Assembly (NCBI RefSeq): GCF_009812055.1
Contig: NZ_WQNH01000015.1
Coordinates: 22,452-86,451 of the forward strand
Direction of reading: 5' to 3'
Source of the DNA: Chelativorans xinjiangensis
Lineage (GTDB): Bacteria > Pseudomonadota > Alphaproteobacteria > Rhizobiales > Rhizobiaceae
Length of the DNA stretch: 64,000 nt
The notes under the pieces were generated by a model that searched no databases, was not told where the DNA came from, and saw nothing but the letters and a program-made list of their open reading frames with translations. The stretch's first letter is position 1. Every line of letters begins with the position of its first letter. Shown here piece by piece: positions 7,811 through 16,450 of the stretch. Made by a program: the position numbers and the translations under genes.

Positions 7811-8209
7811 ATGATTAAACGCTACCTTGAAACAATCTCAATTGCCGGATCCGTTTTGATTGTCGCAACGGGCCTTTCGTTGGCAGAACCACTTAACAGC
7901 ATGGCTGATGTCGGGGAGGCCATCGAGGGGTGTTGGAAGCCGTCGTCAAACAGCGAGGGCTCCTCTGTCACTCTGAGATTCAGCTTCAGGCGCGACGGCT
8001 CTCTGATTGGCCGCCCGGAACCTACGGCCATAAATGTCGACGGCGATGCTCAGGCTCGGCAGCGGTTCGTGAATGAGGCAATTGCAGCGGTCGAAAGCTG
8101 CGCCCCTTTGGATTTTTCGCCGACGCTGGCCGAGGGTATAGGCGGCCAGGTGTTCACCATGCGCTTTTCCGCACGCTCTTCAGAGCAACGCCCTCTCCCC
8201 GAGGATTGA
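7811..8209 (+). CDS. Secreted protein resembling a TonB/TolA C-terminal fold
   Basis: 132 aa. Residues 1-25 are a signal peptide (SIAGSVLIVATGLSLA, cleavage before EPL). The mature part has the pattern EGCWKP, then VTLRFSFRRDGSLIG, then a helix (RFVNEAIAAVESCAPLDF), reminiscent of the C-terminal domain of TonB/TolA-like proteins with two cysteines that could form a disulphide. That resemblance is from pattern reading and is tentative. The start is the ATG just before the signal sequence; an open frame runs far upstream without protein-like features. Confidence 0.65.
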   Translation: MIKRYLETISIAGSVLIVATGLSLAEPLNSMADVGEAIEGCWKPSSNSEGSSVTLRFSFRRDGSLIGRPEPTAINVDGDAQARQRFVNEAIAAVESCAPLDFSPTLAEGIGGQVFTMRFSARSSEQRPLPED

Positions 8210-8294
8210 AGTCTCACCGGCGATCGATCAGAAGAAGAAGGTTAGGAGCGCGTTTTCCGACGCAGCAATGCGAGGGCGGCCGCTTCGACGATGT

Positions 8295-8567
8295 TTAGGC
8301 CTCGGCCCGGCGGAGTTCCGCAAGCCGGGCGCGGGCCTCCCGAAGCAGCAGGCGGAATTCGCGCATCATGGCGCCTTCGATCGCGAAGGCGCCACCGGTG
8401 GGCACGGCACCCGGGTCTTCCTGATGGTCCTGGAACTGGGAATGCTCGTCCAGCGCATCCAGCAGGCCGTCGCCTTCCAGATGCGCGAGATGAGCAATGA
8501 GGAATGCCAGCGTCTCGCGCTGGGCGTTCAGCCTGCCTTCGAGCTCGTCATTTGCCAGATGAGACAT
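8295..8567 (-). CDS. Small hypothetical protein, helical
   Basis: 90 aa, no signal or membrane segment, rich in charged helical stretches (DELEGRLNAQRETLAFLIAHLAHLEG and MMREFRLLLREARARLAELRRAEA). It is supported as real by a perfect AGGAGG 7 nt before the ATG (8575-8580 on the plus strand). It lies downstream of the GDPD gene on the same strand, separated by about 210 bases. No family recognised. Confidence 0.65.
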   Translation of the reverse strand: MSHLANDELEGRLNAQRETLAFLIAHLAHLEGDGLLDALDEHSQFQDHQEDPGAVPTGGAFAIEGAMMREFRLLLREARARLAELRRAEA

Positions 8568-8775
8568 GGGTCGGCCTCCTATCGCAGCAGAGCCGTCAGG
8601 CGGCCCCTGCTCCTATCCGTAGATGCGGTCGAGCACCCGGCGACTGCCGCGAGCCCGCCCCAATCGTCGGGGGGGCGATGCCAGGCCTTCGTGCGTGGTG
8701 CCATGGTAACGCTCGGCGATGAAATCGTAAAACGAGCCGGAGACTTTGCGCAATTAGGAGCGCACGCTCGATTCA

Positions 8776-9543
8776 TCAGGCGCCCGTCCATTGGCCACGC
8801 CGCTGGAGAACTTCTTTGAGGAGGCTCGGACGGTCCGTCATAACGCCGTCGACGCCGAAATCCGCCACCTCATCCATCTCTTCCTCAGCATCGACCGTCC
8901 ACACATGCACGTCGATGCCGAGAGCATGGGCGGCCTCAACGAAACGCGGCGTCACGACTTCCAGGGGACCATAGGTTCGCGGAACCTGCACAACAGGGAA
9001 GGAAAGCCTTCCGATATGAAAGCCCCAGCCGGCCAGCCACAGTCGGGTGACGCCAAAGTGGGCCGGCGACCAGCACAGATCCGGCCCCAGCATCTCCCGC
9101 AGCCGCTTCACCCTGCGCTGGTCGACGGATCCGACGCATACCCGGTCCAGCGCATTGCATCGGGCGACCGCCTCGGCAATCGGCGATACTGCCGCATCAC
9201 TCTTGGGCTCGAGGTTGAAGTAGCAGTCTGGCCATACGGATAGCACATCTTCAAGCTTGGCCAAGCGGCCGCCGCCAAGCGTGCTCATGTGCTCAAGGTC
9301 CGACCATGCGAGCGCGCCAACCGGTTCCGGTCGGCCGGTCAAACGTTCCAACGTGTCGTCATGAAAGATGACGGCGACATCGTCGCGGCTGGCCTGTATG
9401 TCGGTTTCGATATGCCGGTAGCCAAGCATGATCGCGCGCTCAAATGCAGCCCACGTATTTTCCTCTGCCTCCTGCGCACCACCGCGATGGGCAATCGGAA
9501 TCGGCCGGGGATGTTCTAGAAAGGGAAAGAGCGGGCGCTTCAT
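8776..9543 (-). CDS. Glycerophosphodiester phosphodiesterase family protein
   Basis: 255 aa from the Met at 9543 (an open frame extends 24 codons further). GDPD catalytic motifs are complete: His19-Arg20-Gly-Gly (IAHRGG), ETDIQ (Glu46, Asp48), His61-Asp-Asp (IFHDDTLERLTG), NLEPKS, and VDGVMTDRP near the end. The family hydrolyses glycerophosphodiesters to glycerol-3-phosphate and an alcohol. There is no signal peptide, so a cytoplasmic form. It is apparently a single gene. Confidence 0.93.
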   Translation of the reverse strand: MKRPLFPFLEHPRPIPIAHRGGAQEAEENTWAAFERAIMLGYRHIETDIQASRDDVAVIFHDDTLERLTGRPEPVGALAWSDLEHMSTLGGGRLAKLEDVLSVWPDCYFNLEPKSDAAVSPIAEAVARCNALDRVCVGSVDQRRVKRLREMLGPDLCWSPAHFGVTRLWLAGWGFHIGRLSFPVVQVPRTYGPLEVVTPRFVEAAHALGIDVHVWTVDAEEEMDEVADFGVDGVMTDRPSLLKEVLQRRGQWTGA

Positions 9544-9717
9544 CCAGTATTTTCCCCTGCGCGCTATAATATCGTGCGAGGACCTGCCGCGGCAACGCGT
9601 GGAGGAATTATTCATGCCGAAGACTTCTCCATCACGATCCCCAAGGATGCACTACCCAGGTAGGCGTACGACGCCTTTGTGCAATTGAAGCTTGGGGCCA
9701 GCCGCCGAAACCCGTGG

Positions 9718-10854
9718 CTATGCGCGATCAGGTTGGGCCAGTCGGCGGTCTTGGGATTGGCTGGTTCCAACGGCGCCACTACGCCATGCAGCGGGTGAGA
9801 GGCCCACGCTCTTCTTGAACGCCCGGCTGAAGGCCGCCTCGGATTCATAGCCGATCTCATGGCCTACCGTGGCTACCTTCATGGAGCTATCCGCAAGAAG
9901 GCGTGCCGCAATCTGCATGCGCCAGAGCGTCAGATACTGCATTGGGGCATGGCCCACGACATGGGTGAACCGTGCAGCAAGTGCTGCCCGCGACATACAG
10001 GCACGGCTCGCCAACTCGTTCAGCGTCCACGGATATGCGGGCTGTTCATGGAGCATGACCAAGACTTTGCCGATTGCGGGGTCGCGCAGGCCTGAAAGCC
10101 AGCCGGTCTCATGGGCCGGCAAGGTCTCCAGATATTGGCGCATCACCTCGACGAAAACCAACTCGCTCAGTCTCAGCCGGATGGACTCGCCGCCGACCCG
10201 CGGCTGGCGCGCCTCGGCAAGCGTGAGATCGATGAGACGGCTCAAAAAATCCTCACGCCCGTCGTGGGACCGCTTGATCCGCAAGAGGCGCGGCAGGGTG
10301 GAGAGCACAGGATTGAAGGGCTGCATATCGCAACCGAGAAAGCCGCAGACGAATTCGCTGTGTGGCTCGCCGCCGCCGCCTTCCTTCGACACGAAGGGCA
10401 GCCTGCCCGCCGCCATGTCCCGGAAATAGTCCATCGTCGCTTCGACGTCGAATTCCGGCGGCTGGTTAGGCTCGCTAAGCATCGAATACGGGTCGCCATG
10501 CGGCAGCACCAGCACGTCGCCGGCCTCGAACCACGTGGAGGCGACGTTCGGAATCCCGGCCCAGCCCGAGCCCTTCAGGATGATGTGATAGGACACGATA
10601 TGCTGGGCGCCCGGCAGGATGATGGACGAAAACGCATCCGCGTGCGGCACCTCCACCCCCCAGGGGAAGGACGCGTCCACCAGGAAGAACAAGGCGCCCG
10701 TCAGCTTGACCGTGCGCAGGACGTCCGAAAGCGGATCGGTGCCATGCGTCCTGTACTGGGCGGGCGGCTCCACCGCCGTGTCCGACCGCTCCGCATCGAG
10801 CGCAGTGGACGATGCGGCAATCGACAAAGACGTATGGTCATGGGCCTGGATCAT
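9718..10854 (-). CDS. AraC-family regulator with N-terminal cupin domain
   Basis: 378 aa from the Met at 10854; the Met at 10884 is an alternative start. The N-terminal half is an AraC-type cupin (DPLSDVLRTVKLTGALFF, then GDVLVLPHGDPYSML). The C-terminal 100 residues hold the two HTH motifs (LNELASRACMSRAALAARF and VGHEIGYESEAAFSRAFKK). Start lies about 75 bases from the divergently transcribed methyltransferase gene at 10931, the most likely target. Members of this cupin-AraC group often control neighbouring redox or detoxification genes. Confidence 0.93.
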   Translation of the reverse strand: MIQAHDHTSLSIAASSTALDAERSDTAVEPPAQYRTHGTDPLSDVLRTVKLTGALFFLVDASFPWGVEVPHADAFSSIILPGAQHIVSYHIILKGSGWAGIPNVASTWFEAGDVLVLPHGDPYSMLSEPNQPPEFDVEATMDYFRDMAAGRLPFVSKEGGGGEPHSEFVCGFLGCDMQPFNPVLSTLPRLLRIKRSHDGREDFLSRLIDLTLAEARQPRVGGESIRLRLSELVFVEVMRQYLETLPAHETGWLSGLRDPAIGKVLVMLHEQPAYPWTLNELASRACMSRAALAARFTHVVGHAPMQYLTLWRMQIAARLLADSSMKVATVGHEIGYESEAAFSRAFKKSVGLSPAAWRSGAVGTSQSQDRRLAQPDRA

Positions 10855-10930
10855 CCTCGAATTATACTCTGTGCGCACCGGCATATCCAACGGTTGTGCC
10901 CAGTTTGACGATGAGGGTGGAGGAAAGACC

Positions 10931-11725
10931 ATGACCACGCTTGAGGAACTGCGCAGCCCTGCCGAAATTTATGACATCCACTTCGTGCCCGCGTTGTTTG
11001 CCCCCTGGGGGCCGGTCGTCGCCGCGGAAGCAGGGGTGCAGAAGGGCTACCGTGTGCTCGACGTGGCCTGCGGCACCGGCGCTCTGACGCTTGCCGTAGC
11101 CGAAATCGCCGGCCCTTCGGGCTCGGTTGTAGGGCTTGACGCCAATCCGGAAATGCTGGCGGTTGCGCGTCGCAAGCTCGTGCAGATCGAATGGCTGGAA
11201 GGGTTGGCCGAGGCGCTGCCTTTGCCGGACAACAGCTTCGACGCCGTTGTCAGCCAGTTCGGTTTCATGTTCTTCGAGGACAAGCCGAAGGCACTCGCCG
11301 AGATGATGCGGGTCCTGAAGCCGGGCGGCCGGCTGGCGGTTGCCGTGTGCGATGCGGTCGAGAACTCGCCGGGCTATAGCGCCTTCGCGCTGTTGCTCGA
11401 TCAGCTGTTCGGAAAGGAGGTGGGGGATGCATTCCGCGCCCCCTTCAGTCTTGGCGATGCCGGACGGCTGTATGAAATCTGCAATGAAGCGGAGCTTGCA
11501 GGGGCGGAGGTTGTCCAGCACAATGGAAAGGTCCGCTTCAAATCGATCGATGCGCTGGTGTCAACCGAGCGCGCCTGCGTATGGACGCTCGGCGGCTTGC
11601 TGGCCGACGAACAGTTCGAGCGGCTTCTCAAGGAGTCGGAGACGGTGCTCACGCCCTTCGTGATCGACGGCGGCACGATCGAATTCGACATGCCATCACT
11701 CATCATAAAGGCACGGAAATCCTAG
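10931..11725 (+). CDS. Class I SAM-dependent methyltransferase
   Basis: 264 aa. SAM-binding motif I is VLDVACGTG (residues 42-50), the acidic end of strand 2 is GLDANPEML, and motif III is RVLKPGGRLAVAV, as in UbiE/COQ5-like methyltransferases. Start at 10931 has GGAGG close upstream; the longer open frame runs back through the divergent regulator on the other strand. Substrate unknown. Probably controlled by the adjacent AraC regulator. Confidence 0.9.
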   Translation: MTTLEELRSPAEIYDIHFVPALFAPWGPVVAAEAGVQKGYRVLDVACGTGALTLAVAEIAGPSGSVVGLDANPEMLAVARRKLVQIEWLEGLAEALPLPDNSFDAVVSQFGFMFFEDKPKALAEMMRVLKPGGRLAVAVCDAVENSPGYSAFALLLDQLFGKEVGDAFRAPFSLGDAGRLYEICNEAELAGAEVVQHNGKVRFKSIDALVSTERACVWTLGGLLADEQFERLLKESETVLTPFVIDGGTIEFDMPSLIIKARKS

Positions 11726-11790
11726 TCGAAGCCTAAAGTGAGAGGGCGAAGCCATGCTCCGCGACGGGTTGGCCCCCGCAAGAACCGGTT

Positions 11791-12297
11791 TCAGATGCGC
11801 CCGATGTAATCCATCTTGCCGAGCGGCACGCCCTTGTGGCGCAGCAGCGCGTAAGCCGTGGTGACATGGAAATAGAAATTTGGGATCGCGAAGCCCAGCA
11901 CATAATTCCGGGCGGTGAATGTCATCGACCCCTGCCCCGTCTTCAGCACCACTTCGGCCTCCTCGCGCCCGTCCATCGAATGGGCCGGAACCGCCTTCAG
12001 GAAAGCGACCGTTGCCGCGATGCGCGTCTGCAGCTCGTCGAAGCTGGTCTCGTTGTCTTCCATTGCGACATTCTCGACCTGGCCGACGCGCATGGCGGTG
12101 AACTTGGCGGTATCGCTGGCGCGCTGGATCTGTGCGGTGAGCGGCGCCATATCGGGGAACAGCCGCGCTTCGAGCAGTTCCGCATGCGCCATGCCCTTCT
12201 CGTCCGCGAAAGCGCGGCCCTTTTCTAAGATTTTGCTGAGGTTTCCGAACGCGCTCAGGAACACGGGCACGCTGACATCATAAAGCGATAGCGACAT
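11791..12297 (-). CDS. DUF1993 family protein
   Basis: 168 aa matching DUF1993 (DinB-like four-helix bundle): starts SLYDVSVPVFLSAFGNLSKIL, has the conserved RLFPDMAPLTAQIQRASDTAK, and ends FYFHVTTAYALLRHKGVPLGK. Role unknown. The start at 12297 has GGAGA just upstream; the longer open frame (to 12423) runs into the remains of an amidohydrolase gene, which this gene seems to have been placed behind. Confidence 0.9.
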   Translation of the reverse strand: MSLSLYDVSVPVFLSAFGNLSKILEKGRAFADEKGMAHAELLEARLFPDMAPLTAQIQRASDTAKFTAMRVGQVENVAMEDNETSFDELQTRIAATVAFLKAVPAHSMDGREEAEVVLKTGQGSMTFTARNYVLGFAIPNFYFHVTTAYALLRHKGVPLGKMDYIGRI

Positions 12298-12907
12298 GGG
12301 GTCTCCTTCGATCGCAGATGGCCTTGAACGGGTCGTAGACGATCTCCTTGAATTCATCCTGGGCAAAGCCATAAACGGAGATGACGAGTTTCTTGTCGGC
12401 TGCGGCCCCGCGACGACTGCCATCTGCAGCCCATAGACGGTATCGCAGGGAAAAGGTCGAAAAAGCCTTCATCAACCATCCGCTTTGCCCGCCGCGCCCC
12501 TCCTCGGCGGGCTGGAAGATGAAATGAACGGTCCCGGAAAAATACCGCGCCTTCGCCAATTGGCGGGCGGCGCCCAGAAGCAGGGTCGTATGGCCGTCAT
12601 GACCACACGCATGCATCTTGCCGGCTACGGTTGATTTGTAAGACCGCTCGGCGGTCTCCGGCATGGCAAGCGCATCCATATCGGCCCGCAGTCCGATCGC
12701 GCGCGTGCCGTTGCCGACAGTCAGGGTGCCCACAACGCCCGTGCCGCCCGGCCCGCGATGCACCTTCATGCCGGTCTCGGCAAGGCAGTCAGCGACGATC
12801 CGGCTGGTTCGTTCCTCATCGGAACCCAGCTCGGGATGAGCGTGCAGATCGCGTCGCAAGGCAACCAGAAAATCCATATCCGCCTGCACATCATCCACAC
12901 TTGTCAT
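12298..12907 (-). pseudogene. Broken M20-family amidohydrolase (hippurate-hydrolase type)
   Basis: The first 150 residues or so are a good M20 amidohydrolase: LRRDLHAHPELG, the metal-binding GLRADMDAL and GKMHACGHDGHTTLLLGAAR, and FQPAEEGRGG. After that the frame is lost twice: the expected continuation AKRMVDEGFFDLFP sits in another frame from about 12488, and CDTVYGLQMAV returns in a third at about 12450. Then homology ends and the DUF1993 gene begins, so the dimerisation domain and C-terminal metal ligand (family length about 390 aa) are missing. A good start and RBS (GGAAAGG) remain at 12907. A residual protein of about 209 aa could still be made but should be inactive. Confidence 0.8.
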
Positions 12908-13040
12908 CAAAACACCCTTTCCTTCCTCGTCCCAACCCGGATAATGCGCCTGCCTTCGGCGCGCCCGTGAAGTCACCTTGTCCGGAAACGGAAACCCAAA
13001 GAAATCAAACGCATTTTAACGTGAGCTAATCTTGCAAACA

Positions 13041-13748
13041 ATGACGCAGGCCGATTTCCAGAACCATCTATCTGCTTTCTGGCAGGAGATCGCGCCCGCC
13101 GGTACCCATGCGCCGCAGGACGGCCACCAAGTCTTCTACCCGGCGCAGCTGCCGGACGGGCGGCAACTGGCCCTGCCGATCCGGGTGCTTTCCTGCGGTG
13201 AGAAGGCACTGGCCTCGCTGATCGTGAACCAGGCAAGTTTCGATGTTGGCGATACACTCGCAACCGCGCTTGCAGAAAAGGCATCCATGTTCAAACCGGA
13301 CATCGTCGTCGGCCTTCCGACACTCGGCCTGTCGCTGGCTGCGCAGGTCGCCCGCGCGCTGGGCCACAGCCGCTACGTGCCGCTCAGCACTTCGCGCAAG
13401 TTCTGGTATAGCGAGGACCGGTCCGTCGCGTCGCGCTCGGTAACCAGTCCCGGGCAGGAAAAACGCCTTTATGCCGATCCTCGCATACTGCCGCTCCTCA
13501 ATGATAAACGCGTCTTTCTGATCGATGACGTCATCAGCACGGGCAGTTCAATCCTCTCCGGCCTGCGGCTCCTGAAACTCTGTGGCATCGAACCGGTCGC
13601 CATCGGCGCGGCAATGCTCCAGACGACACATTGGCAGAGCGCGCTTGCGGAGGAGGACCCCACGCTTCCCGAGCGTGTCATCGGCGTTTTCCGGACACCC
13701 GCCCTGGCACCGGCGCCCAATGGCGGCTGGTTGCCCGAGACACTATAG
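13041..13748 (+). CDS. Phosphoribosyltransferase family protein
   Basis: 235 aa. The PRPP-binding motif is clear: VFLIDDVISTGSSI at about 155-168 (two acidic residues then TGSS). Upstream DIVVGLPTLGLSLAAQVARALG matches the PRTase core, and YVPLSTSRKFWYSED resembles the flexible loop of adenine-PRTase-like proteins. It catalyses transfer between PRPP and a base, or acts as a regulatory PRTase homologue; the base is not determinable. An in-frame TTG at 13032 is an alternative start. It is divergent from the broken amidohydrolase and followed 32 nt later by ltrA. Confidence 0.85.
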   Translation: MTQADFQNHLSAFWQEIAPAGTHAPQDGHQVFYPAQLPDGRQLALPIRVLSCGEKALASLIVNQASFDVGDTLATALAEKASMFKPDIVVGLPTLGLSLAAQVARALGHSRYVPLSTSRKFWYSEDRSVASRSVTSPGQEKRLYADPRILPLLNDKRVFLIDDVISTGSSILSGLRLLKLCGIEPVAIGAAMLQTTHWQSALAEEDPTLPERVIGVFRTPALAPAPNGGWLPETL

Positions 13749-13780
13749 GAAAAGATCGCAAGCCAAAGCAAGAACGCACC

Positions 13781-14962
13781 ATGAGCCAGACAATTCTTTC
13801 ACGCCTTGTTCCAACGGAAGCCTTGCGCGACCTGCCCGAAGGCGAGTCGCCCCGGGTCACCAATATGGAGCTTTTCTTCGACCTCGTTTACGTCTTCTCG
13901 ATCATCCAGCTCTCGCATTTCCTGCTGGAGCATCAAACGTGGCTCGGGGCGCTGGAGGCAGCGACTCTTTTCGCCGCCGTGTGGTGGGCCTGGAACTACA
14001 CAGCCTGGGCGGCGAACTGGGTCAACCCGGATCATCGTAGCGGCCGGCTCCTCATGGTGGCGCTAATGGCCTGCGCGCTGCTCATGGCGATTGCGATGCC
14101 ATCCGCCTATTCGGAGCGGGCCGGTCTCTTCGTCGGTGCATATATCGTCATGGCTTTGCTGCGCGCGGGCTATATGGCAATGGTGTTCCGCGGCCAACAG
14201 ATGAGCCGCAACTATGCTCAACTCGGGGCCTGGAGCGGCCTGTCCGGCCTTTTTTGGATTGCTGGCGTCTTCCTGCCGGAGGCACGGCTCGGACTGTGGC
14301 TTGCCGCCGTCATTGTCGACTATGCGGCGCCCTATGCGGGTTTCTGGTTGCCGGGCATCGGGACCACGCCGATGGAATCCTGGCCGCTGCGCGGGCTGCA
14401 TCTGCTGGAACGCAACCAGCAGGTCTTCATCATAGCGCTCGGCGAGTCGATCCTGCTTCTGGGCGGCATACTGGTCCGTCAGCCGTTGAGCGCGCCTGTG
14501 GTGTTGTCGGCAACCGCGGGCTTCCTGCTGATCGTCGCGCTCTGGTGGCTCTACTTCATGCATACGAGCGAGAAGGGCGAACACGCGTTTGCCCATGCAT
14601 CCCACCACACCCGGCTGGCGCGTGCCGGGCTCGCCTATGCACACGGGATCATGGTCTGTGGCGCGATTGTTGTCGCGGTTGCGATCGAACAGATCGTCTC
14701 CCACCCGACAGAGGCTGTGCATCTGCCGACGGTGCTTATCGCCGGTGCCGGACCGGTCATCTTCCTGCTAGGCAGCGCAGTCTTCCACAGGACAATGGCG
14801 AAGCAGGTGCCACCGGCCTATCTGCCCGCCGCAGCGGTGCTTGGGGCATGGTGCTGGATTGCGTTTGCGCTGCACCTGCCGGGACTACTGCTCGGGGCAG
14901 GCGTGCTCGCGGTTCTCCTGGCGCTTGCCGGCACGGCCCGGCAAGCTGCTTATGGCCGGTAA
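13781..14962 (+). CDS. ltrA: Low temperature requirement protein A (LtrA) family membrane protein
   Basis: 393 aa, about ten to twelve hydrophobic segments spanning nearly the whole length. The family signature is NMELFFDLVYVFSIIQLSHFLL near the N-terminus, followed by WWAWNYTAWAANW and later HLLERNQQVFIIALGESILL. LtrA was named from a Listeria cold-growth mutant; biochemical function is not known. Start at 13781 (ATGAGCCAG) is the first Met of the conserved region; an upstream open frame overlaps the PRTase gene and is rejected. Confidence 0.9.
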   Translation: MSQTILSRLVPTEALRDLPEGESPRVTNMELFFDLVYVFSIIQLSHFLLEHQTWLGALEAATLFAAVWWAWNYTAWAANWVNPDHRSGRLLMVALMACALLMAIAMPSAYSERAGLFVGAYIVMALLRAGYMAMVFRGQQMSRNYAQLGAWSGLSGLFWIAGVFLPEARLGLWLAAVIVDYAAPYAGFWLPGIGTTPMESWPLRGLHLLERNQQVFIIALGESILLLGGILVRQPLSAPVVLSATAGFLLIVALWWLYFMHTSEKGEHAFAHASHHTRLARAGLAYAHGIMVCGAIVVAVAIEQIVSHPTEAVHLPTVLIAGAGPVIFLLGSAVFHRTMAKQVPPAYLPAAAVLGAWCWIAFALHLPGLLLGAGVLAVLLALAGTARQAAYGR

Positions 14963-15060
14963 ACGACGCCAATCAATCCTACGAAGCGAAGGACTGTTGC
15001 GCGCTCCTGGCTCCGGTCCAACAGTATCTTCGCCCCACGCCGCGACAGCGCCGCTCCAGC

Positions 15061-15075
15061 TTTACATTTCTTTAC
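15061..15075 (-). promoter_or_regulatory. CpxR-type box (GTAAA-N5-GTAAA)
   Basis: Plus strand TTTAC at 15061-15065 and again at 15071-15075, i.e. GTAAA-N5-GTAAA on the minus strand, exactly the published enteric CpxR consensus. It sits 80 bases before the Spy/CpxP-like gene and its response-regulator/kinase pair, suggesting autoregulation of the operon. Confidence 0.7.
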
Positions 15076-15155
15076 ATTCGCCCAGAACGCTCGAAACGTT
15101 GCCCGGTTAACTTCCCTCCATTGCAGCAGGTGCTGCGGAGTGAAAGGAAACCATT

Positions 15156-15710
15156 ATGGAAAACGAGGACAAGAACTTGGCGAGCCTGACCACCGCCGGC
15201 GAACCCGCTTCGAGGAGCTGGGGCCGGCGCACAGCGATCGGCGGCCTCGCGGCCGTCGCGGTTGTCAGCGCGATCGGCTTTGCAGCCGCCCGCAGCGACG
15301 ATTTCGGCTTCGGCATGGGCCGTTTCGGCATGGGTGGCCATATGATGCACGCGCATATGGGAGGTGGCGGCTTTATGGAACACCGGATCGGCTCCGTGCT
15401 CGACGAGCTCGAGGCGACGCCCGAGCAGGAAGACAAGCTTTGGGACATCATCGACAACGCGCGGGGCGAGATCAGGCCGACTTTCCAGGACTTCCGCGAG
15501 ACGCGTGAGGAGGTTATCGAACTCCTCGGCGCACCGACCATCGACCGCGCCGCAGCCGAGAAGCTGCGCAGCGAGCGTATCGCGGCCATCGACGAGGCCT
15601 CGCGCAAGATGACGACTGCGCTCCTCGACGCCGCCGAAGTGCTGACGCCCGAGCAGCGCGCCAAGCTCGCCGAGCATTTGAAGGAGCGCAGGGGCCACGG
15701 CCGGTGGTAA
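15156..15710 (+). CDS. Spy/CpxP-like periplasmic protein
   Basis: 184 aa. Residues about 24-45 form an N-terminal anchor or signal (RRTAIGGLAAVAVVSAIGFAAA). A Gly/Met/His-rich stretch follows (MGRFGMGGHMMHAHMG), suited to metal binding, then helices with the two LTxxQ-like motifs of Spy/CpxP (EATPEQEDKLW and VLTPEQRAKLAEHL). Spy/CpxP proteins are periplasmic chaperones or inhibitors of the cognate sensor. It is first in an operon with the response regulator (40 nt gap) and the kinase, matching CpxP-CpxR-CpxA logic although order and organism differ from enterics. Confidence 0.85.
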   Translation: MENEDKNLASLTTAGEPASRSWGRRTAIGGLAAVAVVSAIGFAAARSDDFGFGMGRFGMGGHMMHAHMGGGGFMEHRIGSVLDELEATPEQEDKLWDIIDNARGEIRPTFQDFRETREEVIELLGAPTIDRAAAEKLRSERIAAIDEASRKMTTALLDAAEVLTPEQRAKLAEHLKERRGHGRW

Positions 15711-15749
15711 GACTGACCCGGCCGGGCAACTGAACGGAGCGAGAGAGAG

Positions 15750-16448
15750 ATGGCGGAACGGGTCCTGATCGTCGACGACGACACGCGCCTGTCCGCCATG
15801 CTCGCCGAGTACCTCTCCGCAAACGGCTACAGCGTCCACACCGCGGCGACGGCCACGGCCGGCCTCACCGACCTCGGCCGCCGCGCGCCGGACGCCGTGA
15901 TCCTCGACGTCATGCTGCCGGATCTCGACGGCTTCGAGACCTGCCGGCGCATGCGCGCGGTCTCGGACGTGCCGATCCTGATGCTCACCGCCAAAGGCGA
16001 GGAGACGGACCGCATCGTCGGGCTGGAGCTCGGCGCCGACGACTACCTGCCCAAGCCGTTCAATCCGCGCGAGCTGCTGGCGCGGCTGAAGGCAATCCTG
16101 CGCCGCCGCAATGGTACGGCGGCGGTTTCGCGCATCCTGCGCTTCGGGCGGCTGGAGATCGATCCGGGATCCCGCTCGGTCAGGATCGACGGCCGCGAAT
16201 GTGCCCTGACCAGCCACCAGTTCGACCTGCTCACAGCACTTGCCGAAAATGCCGGCCGCACGCTGTCGCGCGAGCAGTTGATGGACATGGTCAAGGGCGA
16301 GGAACTGGACGCCTTCGACCGCTCCATCGACGTCCACATCTCGCGCATCAGGGCGGCCATCGAGAGCGACCCCAAGCATCCGAGGCGCATCATCACCGTG
16401 CGCGGGGCCGGCTATGTCTTCGCCCGCTTCCAGGACGACGAGAGATAG
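15750..16448 (+). CDS. OmpR/CpxR-family response regulator
   Basis: 232 aa. Receiver domain with acidic pair Asp10-Asp11, phospho-acceptor Asp53 (VILDVMLPDLDG), Thr80 and Lys102 (PKPFNPREL). C-terminal winged helix (about 135-230) with TSHQFDLLTALAENAGRTLSREQL and the closing VRGAGYVF. RBS GGAGCGAGAGAGAG precedes the ATG. Its stop is 2 bases before the kinase start. Expected to bind direct repeats such as the GTAAA-N5-GTAAA box upstream of the operon. Confidence 0.95.
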   Translation: MAERVLIVDDDTRLSAMLAEYLSANGYSVHTAATATAGLTDLGRRAPDAVILDVMLPDLDGFETCRRMRAVSDVPILMLTAKGEETDRIVGLELGADDYLPKPFNPRELLARLKAILRRRNGTAAVSRILRFGRLEIDPGSRSVRIDGRECALTSHQFDLLTALAENAGRTLSREQLMDMVKGEELDAFDRSIDVHISRIRAAIESDPKHPRRIITVRGAGYVFARFQDDER

Positions 16449-16450
16449 AG

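Noticed and set aside
8613..8753. Minus-strand 46-codon frame from a TTG (KVSGSFYDFIAERYHGTTHE)
   Set aside because: Somewhat protein-like, but no RBS, non-ATG start directly after a stop, and no recognised family; possibly a gene remnant but not supportable.
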